Position numbers and translations under genes: made by a program. Positions 1 through 9,811 of a stretch of DNA of 64,000 nucleotides are shown in pieces. The notes below the pieces were generated by a model, which worked only from the letters and a program-made list of their open reading frames with translations, was not told the DNA's origin and made no database searches. Origin of the DNA: Bacteroides xylanisolvens XB1A (GTDB lineage Bacteria; Bacteroidota; Bacteroidia; Bacteroidales; Bacteroidaceae). The DNA lies in the NCBI RefSeq assembly GCF_000210075.1, contig NC_021017.1, forward strand, positions 4,130,120-4,194,119, given 5' to 3'. Position 1 is the stretch's first letter. Each line of letters starts with the position of its first letter.

Positions 1-1
1 T

Positions 2-2581
2 ATACCGGACGTGAATGATTCTCCGTTGATTAACGGATTGAGCCGTAATATTTTCCAAGCTTACAATCTGCAGGATATTCAGAATATTACAATTTTGAAA
101 GGTGCAGAGGCTGCTTTATATGGTTCTATGGGTGCTAATGGCGTTATTCTGATTGAGACAGATGGTGCTAATTCGGACAACATGAATACGGAAATCAGTT
201 ACTATGGACAATTTGGTATCAATTGGAATAATAAGCGTATGCCATTATTAAACGGAATCAACTACCGTTCGTATTTGTCGGATATGGGTATGAGTTATTT
301 CGGTAATATGGATGAGTTCTTTACTGAATTTCCTTTTATGAGTGATCCTAATAACAGCAAATATGCTAACTACTACAATAACAATACGAACTGGCAGGAT
401 GAAATCTACCGGAGAGGATTCGTAACGGAGAATCTGTTTCGGGTAGAAGGTGGTGATGCTATCGCTAAATATGATTTATCTTTGGGGTACTCTAAAGAAG
501 ATGGAATATTGAAAAGTACCCAGCAGAATCGCTACCATACCCAGTTGAACGGAAACTTCTTGGTGAGTAAGAATTTTGAAGTCTATGCTACTGTCGGATT
601 GGCATATATCAATGGCAATTATCAGGAACAAGGAATGAATATGCGTACCAATCCGTTACTCACTGCTTATGCACAGTCTCCGTTGCTGGCCCCTTACCAA
701 AAATCTGATAATGGAATATTTACTCCGGTTTATTCTACCTATTATTATGGAATTAGCGAGAATATGGCTTATGCCGTAAGTAATCCGCTGGCTATTGTTA
801 ATACATTAGATGCGAGAAGTCGGCAGTATGACGTCAATATCAAAGCTGGTTTCAATTATAAAATGTTTCCCGGATTTTCTCTTGGTGGTGTGTTTGGGTT
901 GTATTATAATTACAATAAAGAACACATTTTTGTTCCGGGACGTACGGATCTTACCATTGTTCCTATCACCGACTCATATGGTACAGAAGAAAATACGATA
1001 CGAGAAGGTGTAGCGGAAGCCACTAACTACTTTTATAATTTAAATGCGCGCTACAACAAGTTGTTCAACAGCCGTCATGCACTGAACGTTATGGCAGGAT
1101 TCCAGGCAATGACTACTTTGCAGGAATATGACGGAGCATATGCCCGTAACACTACTAATGATTTCTATCAGGTGTTGGGATCTGCAAATGCTGTTGGTCG
1201 TTATTTCGATGGTTATCAGAACAAATGGAACTGGGCGAATATCTATGCTCATGTCGACTATACTTATAATAATGTTCTGAATACTGCATTCAATATGGCA
1301 ATTGACGGTTCTTCTGCCAACGGAAGATATACAAATCATTTCCAGGTATATCCGTCAGGTAGTGCCACCTGGATGATGAAAAACATGTCTTTCCTGATTG
1401 ATAAAGATTGGATAAATCGTCTGGATATTCGCGCGGAATATAGTCTGATGGGAAACAGCCGTTTTTCTTCCAATTACGGAAAGTCGTATTATAGTAGTTC
1501 ACCATATATGGCAGTGTCAGGTATTTTGCGTACACAAATTCCGAATACACACTTGAAACCTGAAGTAACTTCACAAATGAACTTGAGTTTGGACGCAAGT
1601 ATTTTAAGAAATCGTATTAACGTAGGGGTTGATTACTATCGTGGAAGAAGCAAAGATGTTATTATGAACATTAGTAAATCTGCAGTTTATGGTACGTCTG
1701 CTTATTATGCAAACATCGGTAAGATTGACAATAATGGAGTAGAGCTTTCTTTACAGGCTTCACTTGTTCGCCTGCGTGATTTTGAATGGATTGTCGGAGG
1801 TAACATTTCTTTTATGGAAAGCAAAATCAAGTCGTTAGGTGGCAAGGAACAAGAAGTAATTGAATATGAAGACGGTTCCATGTTGGTGAGTCGAGTAGGA
1901 GGTAATCCATATGAGTTTTACGGACTTCAGGCAACGGGTGTTTACTCCACTCAGTCGGAGGCAGAAGAGGCAGCATTGCTGAACAGTAGTAATCAGCCAT
2001 ACCGTGCCGGTGATGTACGTTATGTAGATCAGAATAATGATGGTCGGATCGATTCTAAAGATTATGTATCTTTGGGTAGTGCTACTCCTGATTATTTTGG
2101 AGGATTTTACACCAACATCCGTTACAAACAGTTTGCTTTAGCTGCTGAGTTCTCATATTCAAAAGGAAACGAAGCTTACAATGCAGTAAGACAGACATTG
2201 GAATCAGCTTCATCTTTTTCCAACCAAAGTGTTGCTGTAGCCAATCGTTGGAGTGTGGAAGGACAAGTGACCAATATTCCGCGTGCCAATTATGGAGACG
2301 CTATTGGCAATAACAAATTTTCTTCTCGCTGGATTGAAGACGCTTCTTATTTGCGCATGAAGAGTGTTACGTTAAGCTATAGTTTTGATAAGCCAGTTTG
2401 GAAGTTCTTCCGTTCCGGCACACTGTATGTGACAGGAGAAAATCTGCTTACTGCTACTAAATACTTGGGACTGGATCCGGAATTTGCTTACTCGTCCGGT
2501 AATAGTGCAATACAAGGATTTGATTATGCGAAAGTAATGCAACCGAAATCTGTCAAATTGGGTATTAACTTGAAATTCTAA
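2..2581 (+). CDS. SusC-like TonB-dependent outer-membrane receptor, 5' truncated by window edge
   Basis: Outer-membrane transporter that imports oligosaccharides with its SusD partner. The frame is open from base 2; the GTG at 11 reads as an internal valine (IPDVNDSPLING), so the true start lies before the window. The visible part begins at the end of the plug domain, with the typical string ILKGAEAALYGSMGANGVIL, and continues through the beta-barrel to a C-terminal phenylalanine (GINLKF), as expected for barrel insertion. The signal peptide, carboxypeptidase-like domain and most of the plug are outside. The stop codon overlaps the start of the SusD gene by one base (TAATG), so the pair is co-transcribed. 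The glycan is not readable from sequence, but the downstream GH28 suggests a pectic substrate. Confidence 0.95.
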   Translation: MPDVNDSPLINGLSRNIFQAYNLQDIQNITILKGAEAALYGSMGANGVILIETDGANSDNMNTEISYYGQFGINWNNKRMPLLNGINYRSYLSDMGMSYFGNMDEFFTEFPFMSDPNNSKYANYYNNNTNWQDEIYRRGFVTENLFRVEGGDAIAKYDLSLGYSKEDGILKSTQQNRYHTQLNGNFLVSKNFEVYATVGLAYINGNYQEQGMNMRTNPLLTAYAQSPLLAPYQKSDNGIFTPVYSTYYYGISENMAYAVSNPLAIVNTLDARSRQYDVNIKAGFNYKMFPGFSLGGVFGLYYNYNKEHIFVPGRTDLTIVPITDSYGTEENTIREGVAEATNYFYNLNARYNKLFNSRHALNVMAGFQAMTTLQEYDGAYARNTTNDFYQVLGSANAVGRYFDGYQNKWNWANIYAHVDYTYNNVLNTAFNMAIDGSSANGRYTNHFQVYPSGSATWMMKNMSFLIDKDWINRLDIRAEYSLMGNSRFSSNYGKSYYSSSPYMAVSGILRTQIPNTHLKPEVTSQMNLSLDASILRNRINVGVDYYRGRSKDVIMNISKSAVYGTSAYYANIGKIDNNGVELSLQASLVRLRDFEWIVGGNISFMESKIKSLGGKEQEVIEYEDGSMLVSRVGGNPYEFYGLQATGVYSTQSEAEEAALLNSSNQPYRAGDVRYVDQNNDGRIDSKDYVSLGSATPDYFGGFYTNIRYKQFALAAEFSYSKGNEAYNAVRQTLESASSFSNQSVAVANRWSVEGQVTNIPRANYGDAIGNNKFSSRWIEDASYLRMKSVTLSYSFDKPVWKFFRSGTLYVTGENLLTATKYLGLDPEFAYSSGNSAIQGFDYAKVMQPKSVKLGINLKF

Positions 2582-4263
2582 TGATGAAGATGAAAAAAAT
2601 ATTATTAAATGTCGCTTTCATTCTAGCGGCTACCTTATTGGGAGGATGTGATGATTTCTTTAATCCCGATACGGATGTTACACTCGATAATGAGGATTAT
2701 ATATCGGAAGAAAGTGAGATGTACTCCGGTTACATTGGTATTATGACTAAAATGCAAGCTATTGGAGACAAGGTGATTTATCTGAATGAACTTCGTGGAG
2801 AAATGGTGGTGCCGACTGCAACGGCACCCACTGAACTCTATAACTTGTATAATTATGATGATGATTTGAGTGGTAATTCGTATGCAGATCCTTCCGGATT
2901 TTACGAAGTGATTAATGCTTGCAACGATTATCTTCGAAAATTGAAAACATACGAAGAAAATAATTCTATTAACGAAAGCCATTACAAGGCGTTGGTCAGC
3001 AGTACGCTACGTGTTAAGACATGGATGTTTATGACAATTGCCAAAATCTATGGAGAGGTAGTTTGGGTGGATAAACCGATGACTTCATTAAGAGACTTGT
3101 CAAAGTTTGACGTGTTGAATCTTGATGAAACAATGGTTGCTTGTAAGAATTTGTTAGACATTGGTTTTGATAACATTGATGGAACTTATGAAACGGCTTG
3201 GAAAGACTGGGTAGATCCGGACACAGAATTAGCGAACAGTGAATATCGTCGTTGGGATATGATGACTCCGCCTTATTATGCTTTATATGCAGAGATTTGC
3301 TTGTGGTTAGGTAGATACCAGCAGTGTATCAATATGATACTTAACAAAATGAATAGTATGTATGAAAAGACCAACAATCAATCTATTGCTTTTTTACGTA
3401 ATGATATGTTGTTCAGTCATTATAATAATTTTTTTAATAATGAGACACCGTATGATTATGAATCTGCATCAGCAATCATGTATGACTATCAAAACAGACA
3501 GACGAACAATCTGTTGAAACATTTCGATTCTGATTATCCGAATAAATATTGGTTAGCACCGGCCGAAGTGGCAGTTGAACGTTTCAAAGACAATGAATTC
3601 GATCCGCTGGGTAATCAAACCAAAGATTTCCGAATGGATCGTACGGTTTATGATTACAATGGAAAATGGGTGGTTTGTAAATTTCGTCCGATTTCCAGTC
3701 CTTTGCGTGCTGCTTATCGTGATGACGTATTTGTGTATACTTATCGAGGGGCAGACCTCTATTTCATGTTGGCGGAAGCTTTCAATCAGTTGGGTAGAAG
3801 AGCGGTAATAGACGCTTTAATTAATGTTGGTGTTAGTGGGTATATTAGTGAATTCGACGTTAATGAAGAAGGAACTTATTCTGGTAACTGGTATGGGTTT
3901 ACCCCTCATTGGACAAATGCTAGTACCGTATACAATTATTCAAATGGAACTTCAGGAATCGCTAGCCGTAAATATGGTGACAAGGGGATTCGTGGAACGG
4001 AAGTAAGTTATAGTGGTTTAGGATCACGTACCTTTACCTCCGATAAGCAAAACAATGACGAAGAAATATTGAAAGAAATGATGCTGGAAATGGCATGCGA
4101 AGGAAAAGTTTATCCGGCTATGATTCGTATGGCAAAACGTTATAATGATAATAGTTTCATGGCGAAGTATATTTCGGAAAAGTACGAAACTACCGGCAAT
4201 GCTGAAGACATTCGTTCCAAAATAATGAATGGAGACTATTTTATCAAATGGAATTTAAAATAA
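2581..4263 (+). CDS. SusD/RagB-like surface glycan-binding lipoprotein
   Basis: Surface lipoprotein that closes over its SusC partner and captures the glycan. The N-terminus is a lipoprotein signal with lipobox LLGGC (Cys23) followed at once by acidic residues (DD), which fits the Bacteroidetes surface-export signal. Length 560 aa is normal for the family. The SusD-like helical TPR scaffold is indicated by segments such as ALYAEICLWLGRYQQCINMI and the C-terminal YTYRGADLYFMLAEAFNQLG motif near residues 388-407. The start could also be the second or third Met (2584, 2590). The 1-bp overlap with SusC shows translational coupling. A hairpin and a new -7 box follow the gene, so the downstream enzymes may have a separate promoter. 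Confidence 0.94.
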   Translation: MMKMKKILLNVAFILAATLLGGCDDFFNPDTDVTLDNEDYISEESEMYSGYIGIMTKMQAIGDKVIYLNELRGEMVVPTATAPTELYNLYNYDDDLSGNSYADPSGFYEVINACNDYLRKLKTYEENNSINESHYKALVSSTLRVKTWMFMTIAKIYGEVVWVDKPMTSLRDLSKFDVLNLDETMVACKNLLDIGFDNIDGTYETAWKDWVDPDTELANSEYRRWDMMTPPYYALYAEICLWLGRYQQCINMILNKMNSMYEKTNNQSIAFLRNDMLFSHYNNFFNNETPYDYESASAIMYDYQNRQTNNLLKHFDSDYPNKYWLAPAEVAVERFKDNEFDPLGNQTKDFRMDRTVYDYNGKWVVCKFRPISSPLRAAYRDDVFVYTYRGADLYFMLAEAFNQLGRRAVIDALINVGVSGYISEFDVNEEGTYSGNWYGFTPHWTNASTVYNYSNGTSGIASRKYGDKGIRGTEVSYSGLGSRTFTSDKQNNDEEILKEMMLEMACEGKVYPAMIRMAKRYNDNSFMAKYISEKYETTGNAEDIRSKIMNGDYFIKWNLK

Positions 4264-4305
4264 AGATCCTCAAATCATCCTTTGGATTGGATTATTAGGG
4301 TGGAG

Positions 4306-4337
4306 TGACGCGGGTTTTTGAATGAGAATCCGCGTCA
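4306..4337 (+). terminator. Hairpin after susCD, possible terminator or attenuator
   Basis: Inverted repeat with 8-bp GC-rich arms (TGACGCGG and CCGCGTCA), a 16-nt loop, and a TTTGTTT run after the right arm. It lies 43 bp after the SusD stop and before the enzyme genes. This position suits partial termination that keeps susCD transcript levels above those of the enzymes. Confidence 0.6.
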
Positions 4338-4354
4338 TTTGTTTCAAAAATAAA

Positions 4355-4362
4355 TACTTTTG
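4355..4362 (+). promoter_or_regulatory. Bacteroidetes -7 box (TACTTTTG)
   Basis: TACTTTTG matches the Bacteroidetes -7 consensus TAnnTTTG and sits 22 bp before the ATG of the six-hairpin glycosidase gene. A TTTG lies upstream at 4338-4341, but with only 13 bp between the boxes instead of about 19. The -35-like element is therefore weak and the call is tentative. Confidence 0.4.
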
Positions 4363-4384
4363 TAAATAACAATAATAAAGAATC

Positions 4385-6496
4385 ATGAAAACATTCGCAG
4401 TATCTATTGCAGCACTTTTTATTTGGACAGCTTGCGGAGATGGAAATCAGCCGATAATTGACCGCGAGGCATTAGTAGAAAGGAATAGTCCTGTTGTGAC
4501 GGCATTCGATTCATTAGCTTCACTTTCTGTAGGAAATGGAGAGTTTGCTTATACGGTAGACATAACCGGATTACAGACGTTTCCGGACAATTATAAAAAA
4601 GGAGTTCCGTTGGGAACGCAGAGCCAGTGGGGTTGGCATAGCTTCGCCAATCCGGACCGGCTTACTTCGGAAGAAACCCTGAAAGAATACGATTTTGGCA
4701 GGGGAAAGAAAGAACTTTACGCTACTCAATTCAAAGAAGAAGGCAGACAGCAGGATGCCGCTAATTGGTTTCGTGTCAATCCGCATCGTCTTCATTTAGG
4801 AATTGTCGGTTTTGACGTGGAGGAAGGTACGGATATTGAACAGGTAACTGATGTTCATCAGAAACTTTGCTTGTGGGATGGAAAAATCGAAAGTCGGTTT
4901 AAATTAAACGGTGAAGATTATCAAGTAGAGACAGTCTGCCATCCTTCTAATGATATGATTGCTGCAAATATTACCTCTAAGGCGCATACCGGGATTTGTT
5001 TTCGCTTTCCGTATCCTACGGGCGCTCATTGTGATGATGCATGTAATTGGGAAGCCGTTGATAAACATACAACGACTATTGTTACTCAAAATGAATCTTC
5101 CGCAGTTTTGAAACATACTTTAGATAGCATAGAGTATTTCGTAACTTTGTATTGGGAAGGGAAGGCTACTTTCAATGAGAAAGCAAAACATTATTTTGTC
5201 CTGACTCCGATGGACGATCATTTAGCTTTTGCATGTGCTTTTACTAGTACAGCTCCTTCAATGCAGCCTGTTACTGTAGCACAAACTCAAGAAGAAGCAA
5301 AAAACTATTGGAATTCGTTTTGGAAGGAAGGTGCAGCTGTTGACTTTTCGGCATGTACAGACCCACGGGCCAAAGAACTGGAACGACGTGTGGTACTTAG
5401 CCAATATTTGCTTGCTATTCAGAGCGCAGGTACTACTCCTCCGCAAGAGACGGGGCTTACCTATAATTCGTGGTTTGGCAAATTCCATCTTGAAATGATC
5501 TGGTGGCACGAGGCTCAATTTGCTCTTTGGAATCGTAGCAACTTACTTGACCGTACATTAGGCTGGTATGAAAAGGCTGAACCGATAGCGCGTCAAATAG
5601 CTCAAAGACAAGGGTTTGATGGTGTTCGCTGGATGAAAATGACCGATCCTTCAGGAACAGAAGCCCCTTCCAAAGTAGGAAGTTTTCTGATTTGGCAACA
5701 ACCTCATTTAATTTATTTGGCAGAATTACTTTATCGTGCTGATCCGACTAAAGAAGTATTGGAGAAATATAATCGTTTGGTACAGGAGACTGCAGAATTT
5801 ATGTACTCTTTTGCTACATACGATGAACTGGAAGGACGTTACATATTGAAAGGTGCCATTCCTGCACAAGAAACGTTGCGTGCTGCAGAAACAGTTAATC
5901 CTCCTTTTGAACTTTCTTACTGGCATTTTGCCATGCAGACCGCCCAACAATGGCGTGAACGTATGGGACAGCAACGCAGTTTGGAATGGGATGAAATGAT
6001 CGATAAACTTTCCCCTTTAGCATCTAATAATGAAGGACTTTATCTGGCTGCTGAAACAGCCATAGATACTTATAAAGATATTCGTTATACTTCCGACCAC
6101 ATGGCAGTATTAGGTGCAGTCGGTATTCTTCCGATGAATAAACTTATCCGGGAAGATTATATGAAAAATACATTGCACTGGATTTGGGATAACTGGAATT
6201 GGGGTAAAACCTGGGGATGGGATTATCCGATGACGGCTATGAATGCTGCCCGTTTGGGTGAACCGGAAAAGGCCGTCGGAGCTTTACTGATGGACAAACG
6301 TACAAACACATACTTGCCGAATGGTCATAATTATCAGGACGGTCGTTTACGTATTTATTTACCGGGTAATGGCGGCTTGCTGACTGCTATTGCGATGATG
6401 TGTGCCGGTTGGGACGGATGTACGGAGACTAATCCGGGATTTCCGAAAGATGGAACTTGGAATGTCCGTTGGGAAGGATTGAAGCCATTACCATAA
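4385..6496 (+). CDS. Six-hairpin glycosidase-like lipoprotein of a pectin-type PUL
   Basis: Predicted exported glycoside hydrolase with an (alpha/alpha)6 six-hairpin barrel. The signal peptide ends in lipobox WTAC (Cys17). The N-terminal beta-sandwich starts with SLSVGNGEFAYTVDITGLQ (about residues 49-67). The barrel region carries NSWFGKFHLEMIWWHEAQ (361-378, with Glu370 and His375/Glu376 as catalytic candidates) and NWNWGKTWGWDYPMTAMNA (about 602-620). This layout resembles GH65/GH95-like clans, but I cannot place it in a numbered GH family. It belongs to one plus-strand run with susCD, the DUF4450 protein and GH28, so its substrate is probably part of the same glycan. The specificity is unknown. 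Confidence 0.75.
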   Translation: MKTFAVSIAALFIWTACGDGNQPIIDREALVERNSPVVTAFDSLASLSVGNGEFAYTVDITGLQTFPDNYKKGVPLGTQSQWGWHSFANPDRLTSEETLKEYDFGRGKKELYATQFKEEGRQQDAANWFRVNPHRLHLGIVGFDVEEGTDIEQVTDVHQKLCLWDGKIESRFKLNGEDYQVETVCHPSNDMIAANITSKAHTGICFRFPYPTGAHCDDACNWEAVDKHTTTIVTQNESSAVLKHTLDSIEYFVTLYWEGKATFNEKAKHYFVLTPMDDHLAFACAFTSTAPSMQPVTVAQTQEEAKNYWNSFWKEGAAVDFSACTDPRAKELERRVVLSQYLLAIQSAGTTPPQETGLTYNSWFGKFHLEMIWWHEAQFALWNRSNLLDRTLGWYEKAEPIARQIAQRQGFDGVRWMKMTDPSGTEAPSKVGSFLIWQQPHLIYLAELLYRADPTKEVLEKYNRLVQETAEFMYSFATYDELEGRYILKGAIPAQETLRAAETVNPPFELSYWHFAMQTAQQWRERMGQQRSLEWDEMIDKLSPLASNNEGLYLAAETAIDTYKDIRYTSDHMAVLGAVGILPMNKLIREDYMKNTLHWIWDNWNWGKTWGWDYPMTAMNAARLGEPEKAVGALLMDKRTNTYLPNGHNYQDGRLRIYLPGNGGLLTAIAMMCAGWDGCTETNPGFPKDGTWNVRWEGLKPLP

Positions 6497-6512
6497 TCAA
6501 ACACAAAAAAAT

Positions 6513-9500
6513 ATGAGTTATTTTCATCTGAATCTTATTTTACAAGGAAAGCTGACTGTTTGTTGCCTCTTGATGTTGTCGGCGATGCCATTAAATGCTC
6601 AAAGAGAGGCAAAGCAGATCGGTGACTTTAAAGAATCCATCTCCTTGAATGAACATCTGCGAGGTACAAAAAGGACGTTGCAATATCGTCCCGATGGTGA
6701 TGAGTTTGTTTGTGTCAATGGTAAGAATCGGTATACCCGTGCTTTGTACGGTAGTCACAGTCCCTTTCGGGTAGAAACAAGTGACCGGCCGGTTTTTGCT
6801 TTTTATAATAACGGACGCGGAGGAAATATAAGTTTCAAAGTCATTCTTCGTGACGGAACAGAATTGGCGCTTGACTGCACCGGGCATTGTGAATCCCGTT
6901 ATTCGGCTGGAAAACGTACCTATTATTTGACAGACCCGTCTTGGGGAAAAGGAGAACTGCGTATTTCTGTATTGGCATTAGCCGATATGGATGGAGCTAT
7001 TTGGCGTTTTTCTCCTTCGAATATGCCTAAAGGAGCTATACTTCGTTGGCAACATGGGGGAGCTACCGGAAAACGTTTGAGTCGTAATGGAGATATGGGG
7101 GTAGACCCGGCTGATTGCTTCGAACTTCCTGCCGAAGCGACTGACCTTGTCACAGGTGAACTTTCTTTGCAGAAAGAAGTATACTTGGTACGTGGGGAGG
7201 TTTCCGAAGGCTATAATGTCCGTAAACTTTATCAACAAGCGGAGGCAGCCTCTTTGGTATTGGCTTCTCATTTGAAGATAGAAACGCCGGACCCTTATTT
7301 GAACACGTTGGGTGGTGCATTGGTCGCAGCTGCCGATGGAATTTGGGACGGACAGGTTTGGTTGCACGGTGCTATTGGCTGGCGTATGCCGTTAAGTGGG
7401 TGGAGGGCCGGATATACCGGTGATGCTTTAGGTTGGCATGACCGGGCACGGACTCATTTTGATGCTTATGCAGCCAGTCAGGTGACTGATGTCCCGAATA
7501 CAATACCTCATCCGGCACAGGATTCTACAATGAATCTGGCGCGTTCGGAAAAACGTTGGGGAACTCCTCAATATAGTAATGGGTATATTTGCCGGAATCC
7601 TGGACGTAACAACCAGATGCACCACTATGACATGAATCTTTGTTACATGGATGAATTGTTATGGCACTTCAACTGGACGGGAGATACTGCGTATGTCCGC
7701 AAAATGTGGCCTGTGATTACCCGCCATCTAGCTTGGGAAAAATTAAATTATGATCCGGACAATGATGGTTTATATGATGCATACGCTTGTATTTGGGCAA
7801 GTGATGCGCTTTACTACAACAGTGGCGCAGTCACCCATTCGTCGGCTTATAACTACCGTGCCAATAAAATGGCAGCTTTTCTTGCTTCTTTGATAGGCGA
7901 AGACCCTTCACCTTATCAGAACGAAGCCGAGCAAATATTGAAAGCGATGAATAAGCGTCTTTGGATGCAGGGCAAAGGTTGTTGGGCGGAATATCAGGAT
8001 TTTATGGGACATCGCCGGCTTCACGAAAGTCCGGGATTATGGACTATATACCATGCACTCGATAGCGACGTTGCTGATCCTTTTCAAGCTTATCAGGCTA
8101 CACGGTATGTTGATACGGAAATACCACATATCCCCGTGTATGCCGATGGACTGGAAGAGGGGTATGCAACGATTGCCACTACCAATTGGTTACCTTATTC
8201 CTGGAGTATCAATAATGTGGCTTTCGCAGAGGTAATGCATACAGCTTTGGCCTATTTCCAGGCAGGACGTCCGGAGGAGGCATATCGATTGATGAAAAGT
8301 TCATTTCTGGATGGTATGTACTTAGGTAACAGTCCCGGCAATTTGGGGCAAGTCAGCTTTTATGATGCTGCCCGTGGAGAGTGTTATCGTGACTTTGGAG
8401 ATCCGATAGGGGTAGCTTCCCGATTACTGGTACAAGGATTGTATGGCATTTTACCCGATGTATTGAACGGGAAGATGGTGATTCGTCCGGGATTTCCCGC
8501 AGGATGGTTAAAAGCTTCTATTTCTTTGCCTGACATAACCTATCACTTTGTCAGGGAGAATGATACGGATATTTACCGGATAGAGCAACGTTTTAAGGCG
8601 CCTTTGGCATTGACATTACAAGTGAATGTCGGAAGAGAAAGGATTCATTCTGTGAAAGTAAATGGGAAAGAAGTTGACTGGAGCTTTGCGGAAGCTGCTT
8701 CTGGTTATCCGGTGGTTGTTATTCCTGCTTCTTCTGCCCAAAAAGCAATTGTCGAAATTGTGTGGAAAGGAAACTGTCTGAATCCGGTTTTGCCTGAAAT
8801 ACAGGCGGAGGCTTTAGCGGAGATCCGTGTTCCATCCATTTTAGGGGCGGTATTCGGTGAAATATATGATCCGCAGGGAGTGCTGATACAACCGAATGTT
8901 AGTGATACATCTATAAGAAGTAAGGTCAATGATCATTTGGGGCATCATACATTCTTTGTTCGCATGAAACAAGGACAGATGGAATGGTGGCAGCCTGTAA
9001 ACGTACAGATTACGAAATCGGAAAAAACATCAGTCATTCTTCCTTTCTCACAGGTGAATACGTCAGAGTGCCGGGTGATGAATATGGATTCTTTGTTCAA
9101 TGCGAATGTGACTGATATTTTCCGGAATGAGTATCTGACACCCCGTTCGCCTTATACCACTTTGCAACTTCCTGTTCAGGGCATTGGCGAGTGGTGCCAT
9201 CCCAAATTAACTGCTGATATTGATGATGCAGGTTTGCGTGCCTTGGTACGTGATGAGATGCTGACTACCAAACTGGGTGTGCCATTCCGAACATTGGCTC
9301 AAGGAAGCAATATTGCTTTTACTTCGTTGTGGGATAATTATCCCGACAGTTTGAGTATTCCGCTTTCCGGTCGGGCTTCTCATGCCTATTTAATGATGGC
9401 AGGCAGTACCAACCACATGCAGTGTCGCATTGCTAATGGTATTGTTCGTGTATACTATACAGATGGAACTTCTGATGTATTGGAATTAGTGAATCCGGAT

Positions 9501-9776
9501 AACTGGTGTCCTATTGAACAGGATTTCTATGTTGATGGTCAGGCATTCACCGTTGTTTCTCCCCGTCCTTATCGCATTCATTTTAAGACGGGTTTGGTTA
9601 GCAATGACTTGGGAAAGGACTTAGGCATAAAGGGTGTTTATGGACGTTCCATCGAGGGGGGAGCAGGTGTACTTTTGGACATGCCTCTGAATCCTTCCAA
9701 AGAGTTAAGTCATCTGACGTTGGAAACACTTTCAAACGATGTTGTTATCGGTCTGATGGGAGTTACATTGCAATAA
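6513..9776 (+). CDS. DUF4450-type large exported putative glycoside hydrolase
   Basis: Large 1087-aa secreted protein with signal peptide at about residues 1-30 (ends MPLNAQ). The N-terminal region matches my memory of the DUF4450 family, found in Bacteroidetes PULs. Residues of about 270-620 look like an (alpha/alpha)6 barrel: VWLHGAIGWRMPLSGWRAGY, NPGRNNQMHHYDMNLCYMDE, LWHFNWTGD and GLEEGYATIATTNWLPYSWS. About 400 C-terminal residues look like beta-sandwich modules. The gene starts 16 bp after the preceding glycosidase and belongs to the same operon. It is probably a carbohydrate-active enzyme acting on the same glycan as its neighbours. Catalytic residues and linkage cannot be assigned from sequence alone. 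Confidence 0.72.
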   Translation: MSYFHLNLILQGKLTVCCLLMLSAMPLNAQREAKQIGDFKESISLNEHLRGTKRTLQYRPDGDEFVCVNGKNRYTRALYGSHSPFRVETSDRPVFAFYNNGRGGNISFKVILRDGTELALDCTGHCESRYSAGKRTYYLTDPSWGKGELRISVLALADMDGAIWRFSPSNMPKGAILRWQHGGATGKRLSRNGDMGVDPADCFELPAEATDLVTGELSLQKEVYLVRGEVSEGYNVRKLYQQAEAASLVLASHLKIETPDPYLNTLGGALVAAADGIWDGQVWLHGAIGWRMPLSGWRAGYTGDALGWHDRARTHFDAYAASQVTDVPNTIPHPAQDSTMNLARSEKRWGTPQYSNGYICRNPGRNNQMHHYDMNLCYMDELLWHFNWTGDTAYVRKMWPVITRHLAWEKLNYDPDNDGLYDAYACIWASDALYYNSGAVTHSSAYNYRANKMAAFLASLIGEDPSPYQNEAEQILKAMNKRLWMQGKGCWAEYQDFMGHRRLHESPGLWTIYHALDSDVADPFQAYQATRYVDTEIPHIPVYADGLEEGYATIATTNWLPYSWSINNVAFAEVMHTALAYFQAGRPEEAYRLMKSSFLDGMYLGNSPGNLGQVSFYDAARGECYRDFGDPIGVASRLLVQGLYGILPDVLNGKMVIRPGFPAGWLKASISLPDITYHFVRENDTDIYRIEQRFKAPLALTLQVNVGRERIHSVKVNGKEVDWSFAEAASGYPVVVIPASSAQKAIVEIVWKGNCLNPVLPEIQAEALAEIRVPSILGAVFGEIYDPQGVLIQPNVSDTSIRSKVNDHLGHHTFFVRMKQGQMEWWQPVNVQITKSEKTSVILPFSQVNTSECRVMNMDSLFNANVTDIFRNEYLTPRSPYTTLQLPVQGIGEWCHPKLTADIDDAGLRALVRDEMLTTKLGVPFRTLAQGSNIAFTSLWDNYPDSLSIPLSGRASHAYLMMAGSTNHMQCRIANGIVRVYYTDGTSDVLELVNPDNWCPIEQDFYVDGQAFTVVSPRPYRIHFKTGLVSNDLGKDLGIKGVYGRSIEGGAGVLLDMPLNPSKELSHLTLETLSNDVVIGLMGVTLQ

Positions 9777-9811
9777 AATAAAAATAACATATTAATAAAA
9801 GGATAAGAATT

